Shown: one piece after another, positions 51,001-62,631 of the stretch
Numbering within the stretch: position 1 is the first letter of the stretch
How the letters are laid out: each line of letters opens with the position of its first letter
From: Onthophagus taurus
Lineage: Eukaryota; Arthropoda; Insecta; Coleoptera; Scarabaeidae
DNA length: 64,000 nucleotides
Direction of reading: 5' to 3'
Assembly (NCBI RefSeq): GCF_036711975.1
Contig: NC_091971.1
Coordinates: 1,743,501 to 1,807,500 of the forward strand
Translations under genes and position numbers: made by a program
Notes under the pieces: model-generated
Database searches by the model: none
The model's input: the letters and a program-made list of their open reading frames with translations, nothing else
What the model was told of the DNA's origin: nothing

Positions 51001-53180
51001 CTTTGTGGCGAAGATGGATTGGTATTGTTTTTTTCCTTATACTGGCAAGGAAAGCGGATCACAATCAAAACTTTTTGGCACTAGAGTTATTTTGAAATTG
51101 CTAACTGCTACAAAAAGTCCAAAAAGTTAGCTCCAGAATCTTATGATCAAAGATTTGATAGCAAAAACAAAATATTGCTGGTAAAATGGAATGATAACAA
51201 ATGTGTTTGTATAGCCACAAATTTTGATACCATAAAACCAGTATCATTTGCAGATGGAGCAGAGAACAAAAATTAAAAGTGTAAGTTACTCAGTCAAGAT
51301 TCACCATTATAATCCATACATGGGTGGGGTAGACCATCATGATTGGTTCCTAAAAAAACACATTCACAAGGATAATTGATATGGCTAAAACATCATCAAT
51401 TTCAGAAGTGCCCTTTAAATAACTCTCCCCTAAAGTTCGCGTCGCGCTATATATGTATAGAGCCTAACAAATTATTTTTCTCAAAAACCATTCTAAACGC
51501 TCTAAACCATTCTAAAATTTCATCAATTTCAGAAGTACCCATGGGGGTCAAATTCACCCCCAAAGTCCCATCCGCGGTTTATCAGAGTGAAATCATCCCT
51601 TTTTCAAGGGTGGGAGTTGAAAATTGTCAAAATTTCAAAAAACATCAATATAATTTAATTTTTTAGGACCTTTTAAAGGTTTGACATAATAAAATTGACA
51701 TTTAATTTTGACAAATTGTTGTGAAGTTGGTTACAGTTGGTAACACTAAATTTGTGTCACATTGACGTTTCAACTTTATTCAAAAATTTATTTAAAAAAA
51801 TAAATTTATGGAATCAATTTCAATAGTAGTCATGGACAAAGTATAGTATTCTACTTACATATAATGAGCTATTATTCACTCAGTTGAAACTTAACCTTAG
51901 TGAATAATAGCCCTCATTATACGCTAGTATAATAATATACTATTTTTACCAAATGGGGGTTGTAAACTGTTCTAGAGGGTAAGAGAGTCTCATATGTGAA
52001 ATTTGGTGACCCAAATCATATTGGTTACAGAATTAAGAACGATTTAATTTTATAGCTGGGATTTATGGATAACTTCACACCAGTAGGATAATTTACTTTT
52101 CTATCTGCAATTAGATTCAAATATTTTAATCCGCTAGATTTCAACAGTCTTTCTGTTTCTGGATATTCTTCATCCCTTAATAATTGATCTAAAGGGATCG
52201 CTTGGGTGCTGCAATATTTCTTTAAGTATGGCAAAACTGAAAAAAAAAATACATATTATTATTATTATAAACGATCTAATTTAAAATAATACTTTTCTAC
52301 ATTAATACAATAATTGTATTAATAATTATTCTTTAATATTATTTGATTTATAAATATTAATTTAATTAGTATTTCTATTAATAGATGGCGGTAGTTGAAT
52401 TAACTGTCAAATTAAAATTATAAATATAAAATATTAATTAAATTAAATATATATTTTTTGAGGATATTGATAATATCAACATAAATTTTAATCCATAAAA
52501 ATATCAGAAATATTAAAAGTTGTTCTATTAAAACGCTATTAATTTTGATTAATGACAAAAACATAACCTAAAATTTTATTTATGACATTTTAAACTAAAA
52601 GAATTAAAATTGTATTTACCTAAAAATATTGGATCTATTGGAGTAGAGAGGTGCATTTTCCCATCACTTTTAACACTTTCATCTATAAACCAAGATCTCT
52701 TCCCTTCGGAAAACGTTAAAATTTCTTGTACAGAGTTATTGGCCGGTGAAAATAAAAAAACGGCGGATTCCCCAGTATTAGGATGCCTTAAAGTAACGAT
52801 ATCGGGAGTTCCAGTTCCAGTATATTGTTCAGATAATTCTAAAGCTTCACCTAAACGGAAATAATTAGAGCTTAATTCAAAATTAAAAAAAAGTAATAAA
52901 AACAATCGCGTAAACTTGTAAACAAATAAAGTGAACGGGTTTTATTCGGATGTAGAGTATTCTGAATGAATGAAATAATTATTGTTTGGATTGATTGCTT
53001 CATCAAAACAAGAGGATAGAAAATAAACGATCCCGGGAAAATTGATTGGTTAAAAAAAAACTCGCACAAAAGAAAGCCAGCCGATTTCTTTTTACCTTTT
53101 AATAAGAACACCCAGGAATTATTCGGCTGGTTTATGTTGGTTTTTATACACTTTTTCGGTGATGCTTTAACTCGAGGCAT
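48030..53180 (-). CDS. RNASEH2B: Ribonuclease H2 subunit B
   Basis: Four exons: 53096-53180 (ATG 53180), 52620-52850, 52097-52236 and 48030-48527; phases close, 317 residues (human 312). RNase H2 removes RNA from RNA:DNA hybrids and single ribonucleotides from DNA; subunit B is a structural partner of A and C. Seen: SWVFLLKGEALEL, a beta-barrel region (DIVTLRHPNTGESAVFLF, GKRSWFIDESVKSDGKMHL), TPIDPIFLVLPYLKKYC, EEKTLAWLKKKTERVADIL, AYLRYAAGIVSEYLMDDLS and a C-terminal PCNA-interacting-type motif (KSITSFFKK). Intron 3 (3.57 kb) carries a transposon whose end lies a few bases from the exon 3 donor. Divergent from RFC4, 344 bp apart. Confidence 0.92.
48581..52084. mobile_element. 3.5-kb element with ACTGGTGTGAAGTTATCCAT ends and 9-bp target duplication
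   Basis: The direct repeat AGGATAATT flanks both ends (48572-48580, 52085-52093). Terminal inverted repeats begin ACTGGTGTGAAGTTATCCAT and continue for about 100 bp with mismatches (AACCAATA(C/T)GAT, GGGT(T/C)ACCAAATTTC). A 9-bp duplication suggests a Mutator-like element, but I see no such transposase; the interior is taken up by the Tigger/piggyBac chimera array, which has its own inner inverted ends (ATATAGCGCGACGCG at 48742 and its complement near 51440). Confidence 0.75.
49007..51380 (+). mobile_element. Triplicated Tigger-like/piggyBac-like transposase chimera
   Basis: Three units (frames 49007-49711, 49854-50393 and 50536-51084; repeat distance about 634 and 682 bp). Each starts with pogo/Tigger-type DNA-binding and early catalytic sequence (KMEKVLVIWIQDMSQKPIPV, FSASTGW-like region with frameshifts, IGSADVLAAKEFPAKLAEII, then CKCMP(N/S/C)RTYTQ) and passes without a stop into piggyBac transposase sequence (IPERDYWSDDDDLGKPIVKN, LIHFQKSNES, KSFKIRPFLEII, KPIRFG(N/Y)KLWALCGEDG). 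Only the third unit continues towards the piggyBac C-terminal half (WNDNKCVCIATNFD, HHYNPYMGGVDHHDWFLKKH), with frameshifts and a deletion. All copies look inactive. Confidence 0.85.
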
Positions 53181-53524
53181 TTTCGCGAAAGGAAAAAACG
53201 AACGTGGAAAATGCACGATTATTATTATTATTGTAGAGTACGTTCTGCCATCACCGACGCCCGGCTAAAATTTACACTAGAAATGACACTTCTGCATACA
53301 TTAAATTAGGTTGGTACGATAGTAGAGTAATATATTAATACTCCAGTTAGTCAAACATTTTTTCGATGTGATTTCCTTTTAAAACCACGTTTTTAATTGA
53401 ACTGTTCAACTTTAAAATATCCATTCTGCGCGCGCATCATTTTTTAAATTTGGCAATACGTCTGGCGGGATAATTTTTAAACATTCCAACCTAAAAAATC
53501 ATAAATTCATAATTATTTATTAAA
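53181..53524. promoter_or_regulatory. Divergent promoter region RNASEH2B / RFC4
   Basis: 344 bp between two divergent start codons of DNA replication and repair genes. It contains CGCGCGCGCA-type GC words near 53430-53440 and no clear TATA box. A shared bidirectional promoter is inferred from spacing only. Confidence 0.45.
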
Positions 53525-54810
53525 ATGCAATCGTTTTTAAAGTCGGGGAAAATAAATGTTGAAGATAAATCGAATTCAGGTTCATCTAAACAAGTTAAAA
53601 AGTCTAAATCTATACCTTGGGTTGAAAAATAGTAAGTTATTAATTTTTAACCTCACTTTTTAATATTGAAATAAATTTTTTAGTCGCCCCAAAACTGTAT
53701 CTGATGTCGTCGAACAAAACGAAGCTGTTACTGTACTCCAACAATGTATAGAAGGTGCGGATTTACCGAATTTATTGTTTTATGGACCCCCGGGTACAGG
53801 AAAAACCAGCACAATTCTCGCAGCGGCGCGACAATTATTCGGAGATATTTATAAAGACCGCATTTTGGAATTGAACGCTTCCGATGAACGGGGTATTCAA
53901 GTTATTCGAGATAAAGTTAAAGTTTTTGCTCAACTCACTGCAAGTGCTACTCGACCAGAGTAATTAAATTTTACTTAACTACTTTTTCATTGATTTTAAA
54001 AGTAATTTTTTTCTTTTTAAGTGGAAAACCTTGCCCTCCATTTAAAATTGTAATCTTAGATGAAGCCGATTCAATGACTCATGCAGCTCAAGCTGCTTTA
54101 CGTCGAACAATGGAAAAAGAAACGAAATCAACAAGATTTTGTTTACTTTGTAATTACGTTTCTAGAATTATTGAGCCTTTAACATCAAGGTGTACTAAAT
54201 TTCGATTTAAACCATTAAATGAATCAATGATTTATGAAAGGTAAATTATAATCTTACATTAATTATTTTTGTAACAATTTTTTTAATAAGTAGATTGAGT
54301 CTTATTTGTGAGAAAGAAGGTGTTAAAGCCAATGATGATGTTTTAAATAAACTGGTTGAAACTAGTGGTGGTGATATGAGAAGAGCAATTACTTGCCTTC
54401 AAAGTTGTTCTAGATTAAAAGGCGTGGACTTTGGTATAAAAGATGTTTTAGAAGTTACTGGAGTTGTTCCAAAAGAATGGCTTGATGATTATTTGAACGT
54501 TTGTAAAACTAATAATTATAATAAATTGGAGGAATTTATTGAGAAATTTATGTTGGAGGCTTATTCTGGGTTGCAGGTAAAATGAAATGAGTTGAAATAT
54601 TTTTTTATATTATTTACTTCCACTTTAAATTAGATATTGGAGCAAATGAATGATTTATTGATTGAGTCTAATGAATTTAATAATAAACAAAAAGCTATTA
54701 TAGGTGAAAAACTTGCGTTATCAAGTTATCGTTTACAAGATGGTTCTTCAGAATATATCCAACTCTTAGATTTAGGTTGTACTTTAATGACAGCTTATCA
54801 CATTTCTTGA
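53525..54810 (+). CDS. RfC4: Replication factor C subunit 4 (clamp loader ATPase)
   Basis: Five exons: 53525-53631, 53684-53959, 54022-54240, 54294-54576 and 54634-54810; 1062 nt, 353 residues, all phases closed. A small RFC subunit that with its partners opens and loads PCNA on primed DNA. Seen: [10 protein letters not shown]-terminus, [16 protein letters not shown], Walker [33 protein letters not shown], Walker [21 protein letters not shown], the RFC-box SRC motif [23 protein letters not shown] and the collar domain ending TLMTAYHIS. The MQSFLKSGK start looks like a PIP-style QxxF segment, as in human RFC4 (MQAFLKG). Introns are all about 50-60 bp. Its 3' end is 154 bp from the Med12 3' end. 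Confidence 0.95.
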
Positions 54811-54964
54811 TCTGTTACTACATGCTTTAAAAGTAAATAAAAAATACTATTGAATTTGTTTTAATTTTATTAAAATAGACACATAGCATCAAAGAATTCC
54901 TTCAAAATTTCTCATACAATACTGATACACCATGGAACACATTTTAGATCTTTAACTTTCTATA

Positions 54965-57900
54965 TTATCCCATATTATAGGGTGGTGGTTGTTGTTGGTA
55001 CGGATTAGGATTCATTTGTCCCCTTTGTAAATGAGCGACCAATCCTGGTTGACCTTGAGGCCCCCCTTGATGCATCCCCATCATTTGTCGCATTCTTTGC
55101 TGTTGTTGTTGTTGGAATTGATTTTGTTGTTGCATAGCGTTATTTTGCATAACTTGAGCGTTTCCGCGGGAATATGGTGGAGCTGGACCGCCTTGCCCTC
55201 CACCTCCCATTTGACCCATCGCGTTCATATTAGGATTCATGGTCACATTGGGTGCTTGTTGCATGTAATTAGGACGCGGTGTTTGCCCCATTCCTCTATA
55301 ATCAGGTTGGGGACCTCTTGGTTGGGTAAAACCTTGCTGTTGACTTGCGTACATCGTCGCTTGATTGGGTTGCATCATTTGTTGGTTAGTTTGCATTGTA
55401 TTCGCCATCATTTGGGATTGAGTAGCTGGGTAATTACCGTAAGCTTGGTTCATTCCTGTGGGGATGTTACTGTAGGGTTGTTGGAACATTGCCTAAAAAA
55501 ATGATTATTAAATTATAATTAACCATCGAGTGGGCGCGTGTCATAAATTTTATGACATCAGGTCCGTATTAATAAATATTACGTTGTTTTTAATAAAACA
55601 GTAACAGATAGTGTTAGTTCTAGTTTTAGTTGAATAAAAATATGCAACATAGTGATATCTCATACTAACTAGTGCTACCTACAACTGTCTCTAGAAGTAA
55701 CATTAAGCTAGGTGTCCACTTGCGAGAAATGCTTTCGAGAGTATTTTTTCTGGTGGACACGCATCTGAGAGTAACTATCAGAGAGTCCCCTCCATCAACT
55801 TTCGGAGAGTGAACAGGTTGAGACTTGTACTCCAGTGGACACGCACAATTTATCTATCGTGAGAGTAACTGTCATAAAACGAACATGGTTCAAATTTTGC
55901 TGCGAGTTTTCTCAATATAACACGTTTAAAGATGACGCCTAGAAGAAAATGGTCCCAAGAAGAAATATTTGAATTAATTGAAGTGTATGAAGAAAATTCA
56001 GTTCTTTGGAATAACAAATTTAAAGGACATAATCGGGATGCGAGGGATGTAATTTTAACAAGTATTGGGCAAAAATTTAAACGGGATTTGTACCACTGGT
56101 AATAGCTAGTTTTCTGACAGCATAATTTGGTCTTCTGACAGTAAAATTAAGTCTTCTGCTAACAGTATTTGGTTTTTTAGTAGTAGTGCTTTGTTTTCTA
56201 TAAGTAGGATGTGCTTCATTTGCAATACCTAGTCTTTCACTAACAATACTTAGTATTTTGCCAGCAATATTTAGTCTTTTGCAGCAACATCTAGTCTTCT
56301 ACCAACAGTAATTCGTTTTTTGGTAGTAGTGTGAAGTCTTCTGTAGGAAGGATGGTTCATTTGCAACATCTAGTCTTTCATTAGTAATACTTAGTCTTCT
56401 GTCAGCGATATCTAGTCTCTTTCAGCAATTGAGGCGTTTGAGATTCATTTGTCCCCTTTGTAAATGAGCGACCAATCCTGGTTGATCTTGAGGCCCCCCT
56501 TGATGCATCCTCATCATTTGTCGCATTCTTTACTGTTGTTGTTGGAATTGATTTTGTTGCATAGCATTATTTTACATAATTTGAGCGTTTCCGCGGTAAT
56601 ATGGTGGAGCTGGCATTGGTAATATCTAGTTTTCTAACAACATAATTTGATCTGACAGTAAAATTAAGTCTTCTGCTAACAGTATTTGGTTTTTTAGTAG
56701 TAGTGCTTTGTTTTCTATAAGTAGGATGTGCTTCATTTGCAATATCTAGTCTTTCACTAGCAATATTTAGTATTTTGCCAGCAATATCTAGTCTTTTGCA
56801 GCAACATCTAGTCTTCTACCAACAGTAATTCGTTTTTTGGTAGTAGTGTGAAGTCTTCTGTAGGAAGGATGGTTCATTTGCAACATCTAGTCTTTCATTA
56901 GTAATACTTAGTCTTCTGTCAGCGATTTTGTCTAGTCTCTTTCAGCAATTGAGGCGTTTAAGATTCATTTGTCCCCTTTGTAAATGAGCGACCAATCCTG
57001 GTTGATCTTGAGGCCCCCCTTAATGCATCCTCATCATTTGTCGCATTCATTACTGTTATTGTTGGAATTGATTTTGTTGCATAGCATTATTTTATATAAT
57101 TTGAGCGTTTCCGCGGTAATATGGTGGAGCTGGCATTGGTAATATCTAGTTTTCTAACAACATAATTTGGTCTTCTGACAGTAAAATTAAGTCTTCTGCT
57201 AACAGTATTTGGTTTTTTAGTAGTAGTGTTTTGTTTTCTATAAGTAGGATGTGCTTCATTTGCAATATCTAGTCTTTCACTAGCAATATTTAGTATTTTG
57301 CCAGCAATATCTAGTCTTTTGCAGCAACATCTAGTCTTCTACCAACAGTAATTCGTTTTTTGGTAGTAGTGTGAAGTCTTCTGTAGGAAGGATGGTTCAT
57401 TTGCAACATCTAGTCTTTCATTAGTAATACTTAGTCTTCTGTCAGCGATTTTGTCTAGTCTCTTTCAGCAATTGAGGCGTTTAAGATTCATTTGTCCCCT
57501 TTGTAAATGAGCGACCAATCCTGGTTGATCTTGAGGCCCCCCTTAATGCATCCTCATCATTTGTCGCATTCATTACTGTTATTGTTGGAATTGATTATGT
57601 TGCATAGCATTACTTTGCATAATTTGAGCGTTTCCGCGGTAATATGGTGGAGCTGGCATTGGTAATATCTAGTTTTCTAACAACATAATTTGATCTCACA
57701 GTAAAATTAAGTCTTCTGCTAACAGTATTTGGTTTTTTAGTAGTAATGTGTAGTCTTCTGTAAGAAGGATGTGCTTCATTTGCAATATCTAGTCTTTCAC
57801 TAGCAATACTTAGTATTCTGCCAGCAATATCTAGTCTTCTACCAACAGTATTTCGTCTTCTGGTAGTAGTATGAAATCTTCTGTAGGAAGGATGCTTAAT

Positions 57901-60900
57901 TTGCAACATCTAGTCTTTCATTAGTAATACTTAGTCTTCTGCCAACGATTTCTAGTCTCTTTCAGCAATTGAGACGTTTAAGTTTATATTTTCTAATTAA
58001 TTTCCAAAATACTGCCAAGCCACTATTAAGCTATCATGTACACGACAATAAACGTATAGTTTGCATTTATAAGTGCCCTTAACCCTTTGTGTGCCGACGG
58101 TACTTTAAAGTAACGGGAGTTTTAAAAACTCATTTTAAAAAGAAAGCATTGAGCTTTAATTTAAAATAAATCTCATTCCTTAATTTCAATAAACACGGCT
58201 TCCAGGAATGTTTAAATTAGCATCTTTTTTGACGCTTTTAGGTTATACGAAAATATAAGTTTTGTTTCAACATTTTTTTCTCGATATTTTTCCAATCCAA
58301 CCCAACAATTATTATACATCATTTTAAAGAGAAAGCTTTAAGCTTTAATTTAAAATAAGTCTCATTCCTTAATTTCAATAAACACGGCTTCCAGGAATTT
58401 TTAAATTAGCATCTTTTTTGACACTTTTAGGTTATACGAAAATATAAGTTTTGTTTCAACATTTTTTTTCTCAATATTTTTCCAATCCAACCCAACAATT
58501 ATTATACATCGTTATAAAAAGAAAGCTTTAAGTTGTTTTAATTTAAAATAAATCTCATTCCTTAATTTCAAGAAATACATCTTCAGGAATTTTTAAATTA
58601 GCATCTTTTTTGACACATTTAGGTTATAAAAAAATGTAAGTTTTATTTCAACATTTTATCTCTCAATATTTTTCCAATCCAACCCAACAATTATTATACA
58701 TCATTTTAAAGAGAAAGCTTTCAGCTTTAATTTAGAATAAGTTTCATTCCTTAATTTCAATAAACACAGCTTCCAGGAATTTTTAAATTAGCATCTTTTT
58801 TGACACTTTTAAGCTATAAAAAAATGTAAGTTTTATTTCAACATTTTATCTCCCAATATTTTTCCAATCCAACCCAACAATTATTATACATCATTTTAAA
58901 GAGAAAGCATTGAGCTTTAATTTAGAATAAGTCTCATCCTTAGTTTCAATAAGTACGGCTTCCAGGAATTTTTAAACTCGCATCTTTTTTGACATTTTTA
59001 GGTTATACGAAAATATTAGTTTTAACTCGATACTATTTTTCTCAATATTTTTCTAATTCAACCCTACGATTATTATACATCGATTTAAACAGAAAGCTTT
59101 AAGCTTCAATTTAGAATAAGTTTCATTTCTTAATTTCAATAAACACGGCTTCCAGGAATTTTTGAATTAGCATCTTTTTTGACACTTAGATTATGCGAAA
59201 ATGTTAGTGTTTGCTCAATATGTTTTTTCTCAATATTCTATCAGATTTTCGTCGTTCTGTAGCTACAGGCCTGATAAATAAATATTCAAATTTACTGCGT
59301 ACACGAAAATGTCGTAGCACAAGTTCAAAAGAAAGAGGAAGTTGTGAAAATTGTTCTGCCAAAGCTAGACCCACTCAAAATGTATTGCGTGGTGTTTATT
59401 TATGTTGTAATGAAAGAAAGATCTGTTTTTCTGAATATCATGTGATTTAGCTAAAGCAAGTGTTACTTATTTTCTAACGTAATAAAAAATGTATTATTTT
59501 TATATTGGCAATAAAAGTTTTTGTTTACTGCAATATCATTAAAATATATTTTAATGCCTAATGCTACTCTCAAGTACCATTATCCCCCTGGAATGGGGGG
59601 AATACATATTTTGCTAAAATTGATTCCAAAGGCCTTTACTGAACGTATTTTGATAGCGTTTTAATTATGTCACAAAGTTTCAAAATTTTTTAATTCTTTG
59701 GAGACAAAGGATTAAAGCAATCAAGTTCACTTTTTTGTGAATCCAGTATATTTGTTGACACCCAGCTCTAATCTAGACTAAATACGTGGTTTCACCCAAT
59801 AGCTTCTTTTTATTTTTTCTGCTTGTTTTTTTTTTTTTAATTTTGTACAACACTATTGCACTTGCAATTTTTTTTACATCCATGTTTACACACACCAAAC
59901 ACTGAAAGATAATAAATTTTACTTTCCATAGCACGGACACATTTCGTTAGTGGACACGGTCCTGAGAAAACTATCTGAGAGAAAGCTCTCGCAAGTTTTA
60001 TAGAAAAGAGCTAAAACAGTCTCTCAAGTGGATCAAAAGTTTCTCTCAAGCAGACATCTAGCTGTAGACCTAGAACTAGAAACATTCAGGTTCAGCCGTC
60101 TTAAACCTTTGAATATATTGAATATTTCCATAAGCTCACAAAAAACCGAAAATATTGAAATATGAAAAAAATTTCGATTCTGACAAAATTGCCATTACGA
60201 ACCTGTATTTTTCAAAAATGTGCAAACGATCCGAAACCTTCATGTATGACTCAAAACCTATTTATAATACATTTATATCCCTTAATACATCCCATAATAT
60301 AAATACGGTCTTATAAATTAGCAATTAATGTGTAAATTTTTTGTCTTTTATAACTTTTTTGCCATAAAGACGTCAATATATTTTTTTGATTTTACCTGAT
60401 TTGATTGCATAGCTGATGGATGTTGCTGTCGTAATGATTGTCTTGGAAAAGCGTGTCGTTGCATCGGTCCATAACCAGCAGCTTGAGGATTAGGACCAGT
60501 TTGAGATTGATTGGGCATAAATTGAGTGTGAGGAAGCCGTTGTCTTAACATATTAGAGAGAGCTTGTTTTGATGGATTAATTTGTTGTGGGCGTTCAAAA
60601 CGATTCACTAAAAAAATTTTAATCAAAATCCCCTTAATTAATTATTAATATATCATTATACCATTATTAATTTGTTGGGGATAATAAGTTTGTTGATTAT
60701 ACCACTGTTGTTGATTCGGATTGGCAGCAAATTGTTGATTAGGCTGCGGTTGTTGCATCCCTCCAGGTCCTTGCCCATAATTTCCCATGTGTTGAATTTG
60801 AGGATTTTGTTGTTGAACCCCCTGCATTCCAGCCATATTCGGTTGAACTTGCCCCATGTGTTGTTGCCCCATCGTCATACTCGTAACAGGCATCTGTCCG

Positions 60901-62575
60901 GGTGCTCCTTTTTTCGGCTTCCGCTTTTGTCCTTTTCCTCGTCCTTTGGATCCGGGGAATGCACCCAAAGGGCTCTGGTCCACAGAAGACGGGGTATCAG
61001 CCTTCAGGTCAGACTCCTTTAGAATACGTTTAATAGACGCAAATAAAATAAGCAAACAAAAAAGGTAAATAATAAACCAAAAAATAATTTAATTTTCCGC
61101 GAAGCAAATAAGAACTAAAAAAAAGTAATAAACTAACGGATTTATCAGGTAATGGTTCGAGATCTTCGGGTGGAAGAGGCGGTGGTTCAAGATAATAAGA
61201 AGACGGTTTTGTTAAGCTGTGTGTGTGATATTTCAATAAACGATGGGTTTCTTCGCAAGCTAATGGTTGACGTTGGATGTGGACGGCGCCGAACCAAGAC
61301 CAAGATAGCGGAGCTGGATTTTTCATTCCTTCTAAGACGTCCCAACTGCTTACTTTTTGATGATCCGAGACCTAAGTTGTCGTTATTTTTATTTATTATT
61401 AAATAAGCAATGAATTAATAAAAAAAAGCTGTTGATAAAACATGATTAATGGACGCGATTAATTCAAACTTACTGAAAGTCCGTGTTTCTTGTCAATACT
61501 ATCAAAACTAATCTTATTTCCTTTGCTGTCTGTTAAGATACCAGATGGTTCAACAGTAATCACTTCATTTACGTACCTTGGTAATGGTAGTAATTGTCTT
61601 ATATGTAATAAAGAGGGAGTTTGTCTATCACCTAATTCCTTTTTTAATTTTTTGATTAAATTTAAATACATTTTCCGGCTATCCTCCTATTTAAAAAAGA
61701 ATGATTTCATAACTATCAATTTAATTAATTAAAAATTATTTTACCTGACTATCTGTTGCTAAAGCTGAATGTACCAAAGTCGATAACATATCAATAACAG
61801 TAGTAAATAATTCACTATGTGTATGGAGATCTATAAGGCCGTTTGTTACTAATTGCACTAAAAGTAACGCCCAATCGATTGTAACCGACATATTTTTCTG
61901 GAAAGCGTCAAAAACTCCTCCTACTAAAGCAAATCGTAATTGTAATCCATCTAATGTACGTTCATTATTTATTATATCAGATAAATTTCCTTCTCTGGCC
62001 AACACAACCAACTAATAAACAATCATAAAATCAATTAAATTTAATTTTAATTTTTTAATCGAACAAACCTGAGATAACTGTTGATGTAACGAAGATAATA
62101 ATCCTTCTCGTTGTCCTTCTTCTTGTCCTTTAAGACAAGTCAAGACCAAACTAAGAAAAGGTTGGTGACTCAACAAACTCTGATTATCACCGGAAGATCG
62201 CCTGGTCGTTTTCGGATCTCTACACCAACCGCCGCTTTCTAATACTTGCCCAGCAACCTTTAAAACTCGACTTTGCACCGCACTCGGAAGTTTAGAAACT
62301 AAAGGGGCTACCAACCAAATTGAATCTTGTCTTTTGCTTTTCGATTCGGATCTGAATTTAATTTAAATTAAATTGTATTTAATATAATAATATAATGCTT
62401 ACTTTTTATCGTCAAGGTTTTGTAATGAACATGTACTGTTTAGTTGAAAAACATCAATAGCCGCTTTTGCTACAGTATCCAACCACTGATTTAATTCTGA
62501 TGAATTACTTGCAAATTGTTTAAACATTAATTGAAGATCTAACCAAGACATTCTTAAAGTCCATTGTTCTAAATT
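54965..62575 (-). CDS. Med12: Mediator complex subunit 12, C-terminal part (partial, continues past right edge)
   Basis: Eight exons seen, 5' to 3': 62403-62575, 62069-62351, 61745-62011, 61474-61686, 61138-61371, 60662-61016, 60396-60607 and 54965-55492; all phases consistent. Med12 (kohtalo) is part of the CDK8 kinase module of Mediator in the nucleus. Seen: [115 protein letters not shown]; a basic [14 protein letters not shown]; and a long Gln/Met/Pro/Asn-rich tail with poly-Gln (QQFQQQQQQ-type) ending PPPYNMG, like the PQL/OPA domains. The last intron (4.9 kb) holds repeats derived from the last exon. Upstream exons lie beyond 64000. Confidence 0.93.
55605..55705. repeat. Palindromic satellite fragment interrupted by a transposon
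   Basis: Satellite words GTGTTAGTTCTAGTTTTAG and CTCTAGAAGTAACATTA stop at 55705 and resume at 60064 with GTAGACCTAGAACTAGAA, so one satellite copy was split by the 4.36-kb insertion in between. Confidence 0.8.
55932..56102 (+). pseudogene. MADF/Myb-SANT-like fragment (Harbinger accessory ORF)
   Basis: The frame from ATG 55932 reads [20 protein letters not shown], then [18 protein letters not shown] and IGQKFKRD before a stop at 56100-56102. The W-x-E-x-LI-x-YE...LW pattern is the MADF/Myb-SANT-like DNA-binding domain that PIF/Harbinger elements encode as a second protein. Only 56 residues remain; the rest has been replaced by the tandem array. Confidence 0.65.
56100..57970. repeat. Tandem array (about 510-520 bp) containing Med12 last-exon fragments
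   Basis: Units start with AATA(G/T)CTAGTTTTCT at about 56101, 56631, 57141 and 57663. Each holds CTAGTCTT-rich minisatellite (reading RRLDIA-type repeats on the minus strand, for example 57610-57909). At about 56431-56617, 56966-57137 and 57486-57657 the units carry a roughly 170-185 bp copy of the Med12 terminal exon (parent at 55001-55187: GTCCCCTTTGTAAATGAGCG, CATCATTTGTCGCATT, GCGTTTCCGCGG). The copies share changes absent from the parent, so they descend from one captured fragment. Confidence 0.9.
58083..59711 (+). mobile_element. piggyBac-like element no. 3 with 190-bp units and transposase tail
   Basis: TTAA at 58079-58082 and 59712-59715; left end CCCTTTGTGTGCCGACGG. About six diverged 190-bp units (58130-59200), then the transposase C-terminus 59211-59450 on the plus strand: [32 protein letters not shown] and [17 protein letters not shown], then a stop. 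The complete Cys-rich end is kept here, while element 2 has a frameshift in it. Nested in the Harbinger-like element. Confidence 0.85.
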
Positions 62576-62631
62576 CTGAAAAAGATTGCTTCATTTAAAG
62601 TATTAATAAAAAAAGAATGATAAAAAATATA

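Larger units (their letters stand above)
55706..60063. mobile_element. PIF/Harbinger-like element carrying Med12 exon fragments
   Basis: The inverted ends AGCTAGGTGTCCACTTGCGA (55706) and the complement of AGCTAGATGTCTGCTTGAGA (60063) are flanked by TTA (55703-55705) and GTA (60064-60066), consistent with a 3-bp TWA duplication with one later change. Inside: a short MADF/Myb-like frame at 55932-56102, a tandem array with Med12 fragments (56100-57970) and a nested piggyBac-like element (58083-59711). No DDE transposase seen, so non-autonomous. Confidence 0.7.

Noticed and set aside
55031-55504. 157-codon plus-strand frame
   Set aside because: Antisense of the Gln-rich Med12 last exon, whose biased composition keeps the other strand open.
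57610-57909. 99-codon Arg-rich repetitive frame (RRLDIA-type)
   Set aside because: It comes from the CTAGTCTT minisatellite; other units of the same array do not keep it open, so it is not a protein gene.
60672-61406. Plus-strand frames opposite Med12 exons
   Set aside because: Leu-rich antisense translations of a Gln/Pro-rich coding region; no splice or homology support.
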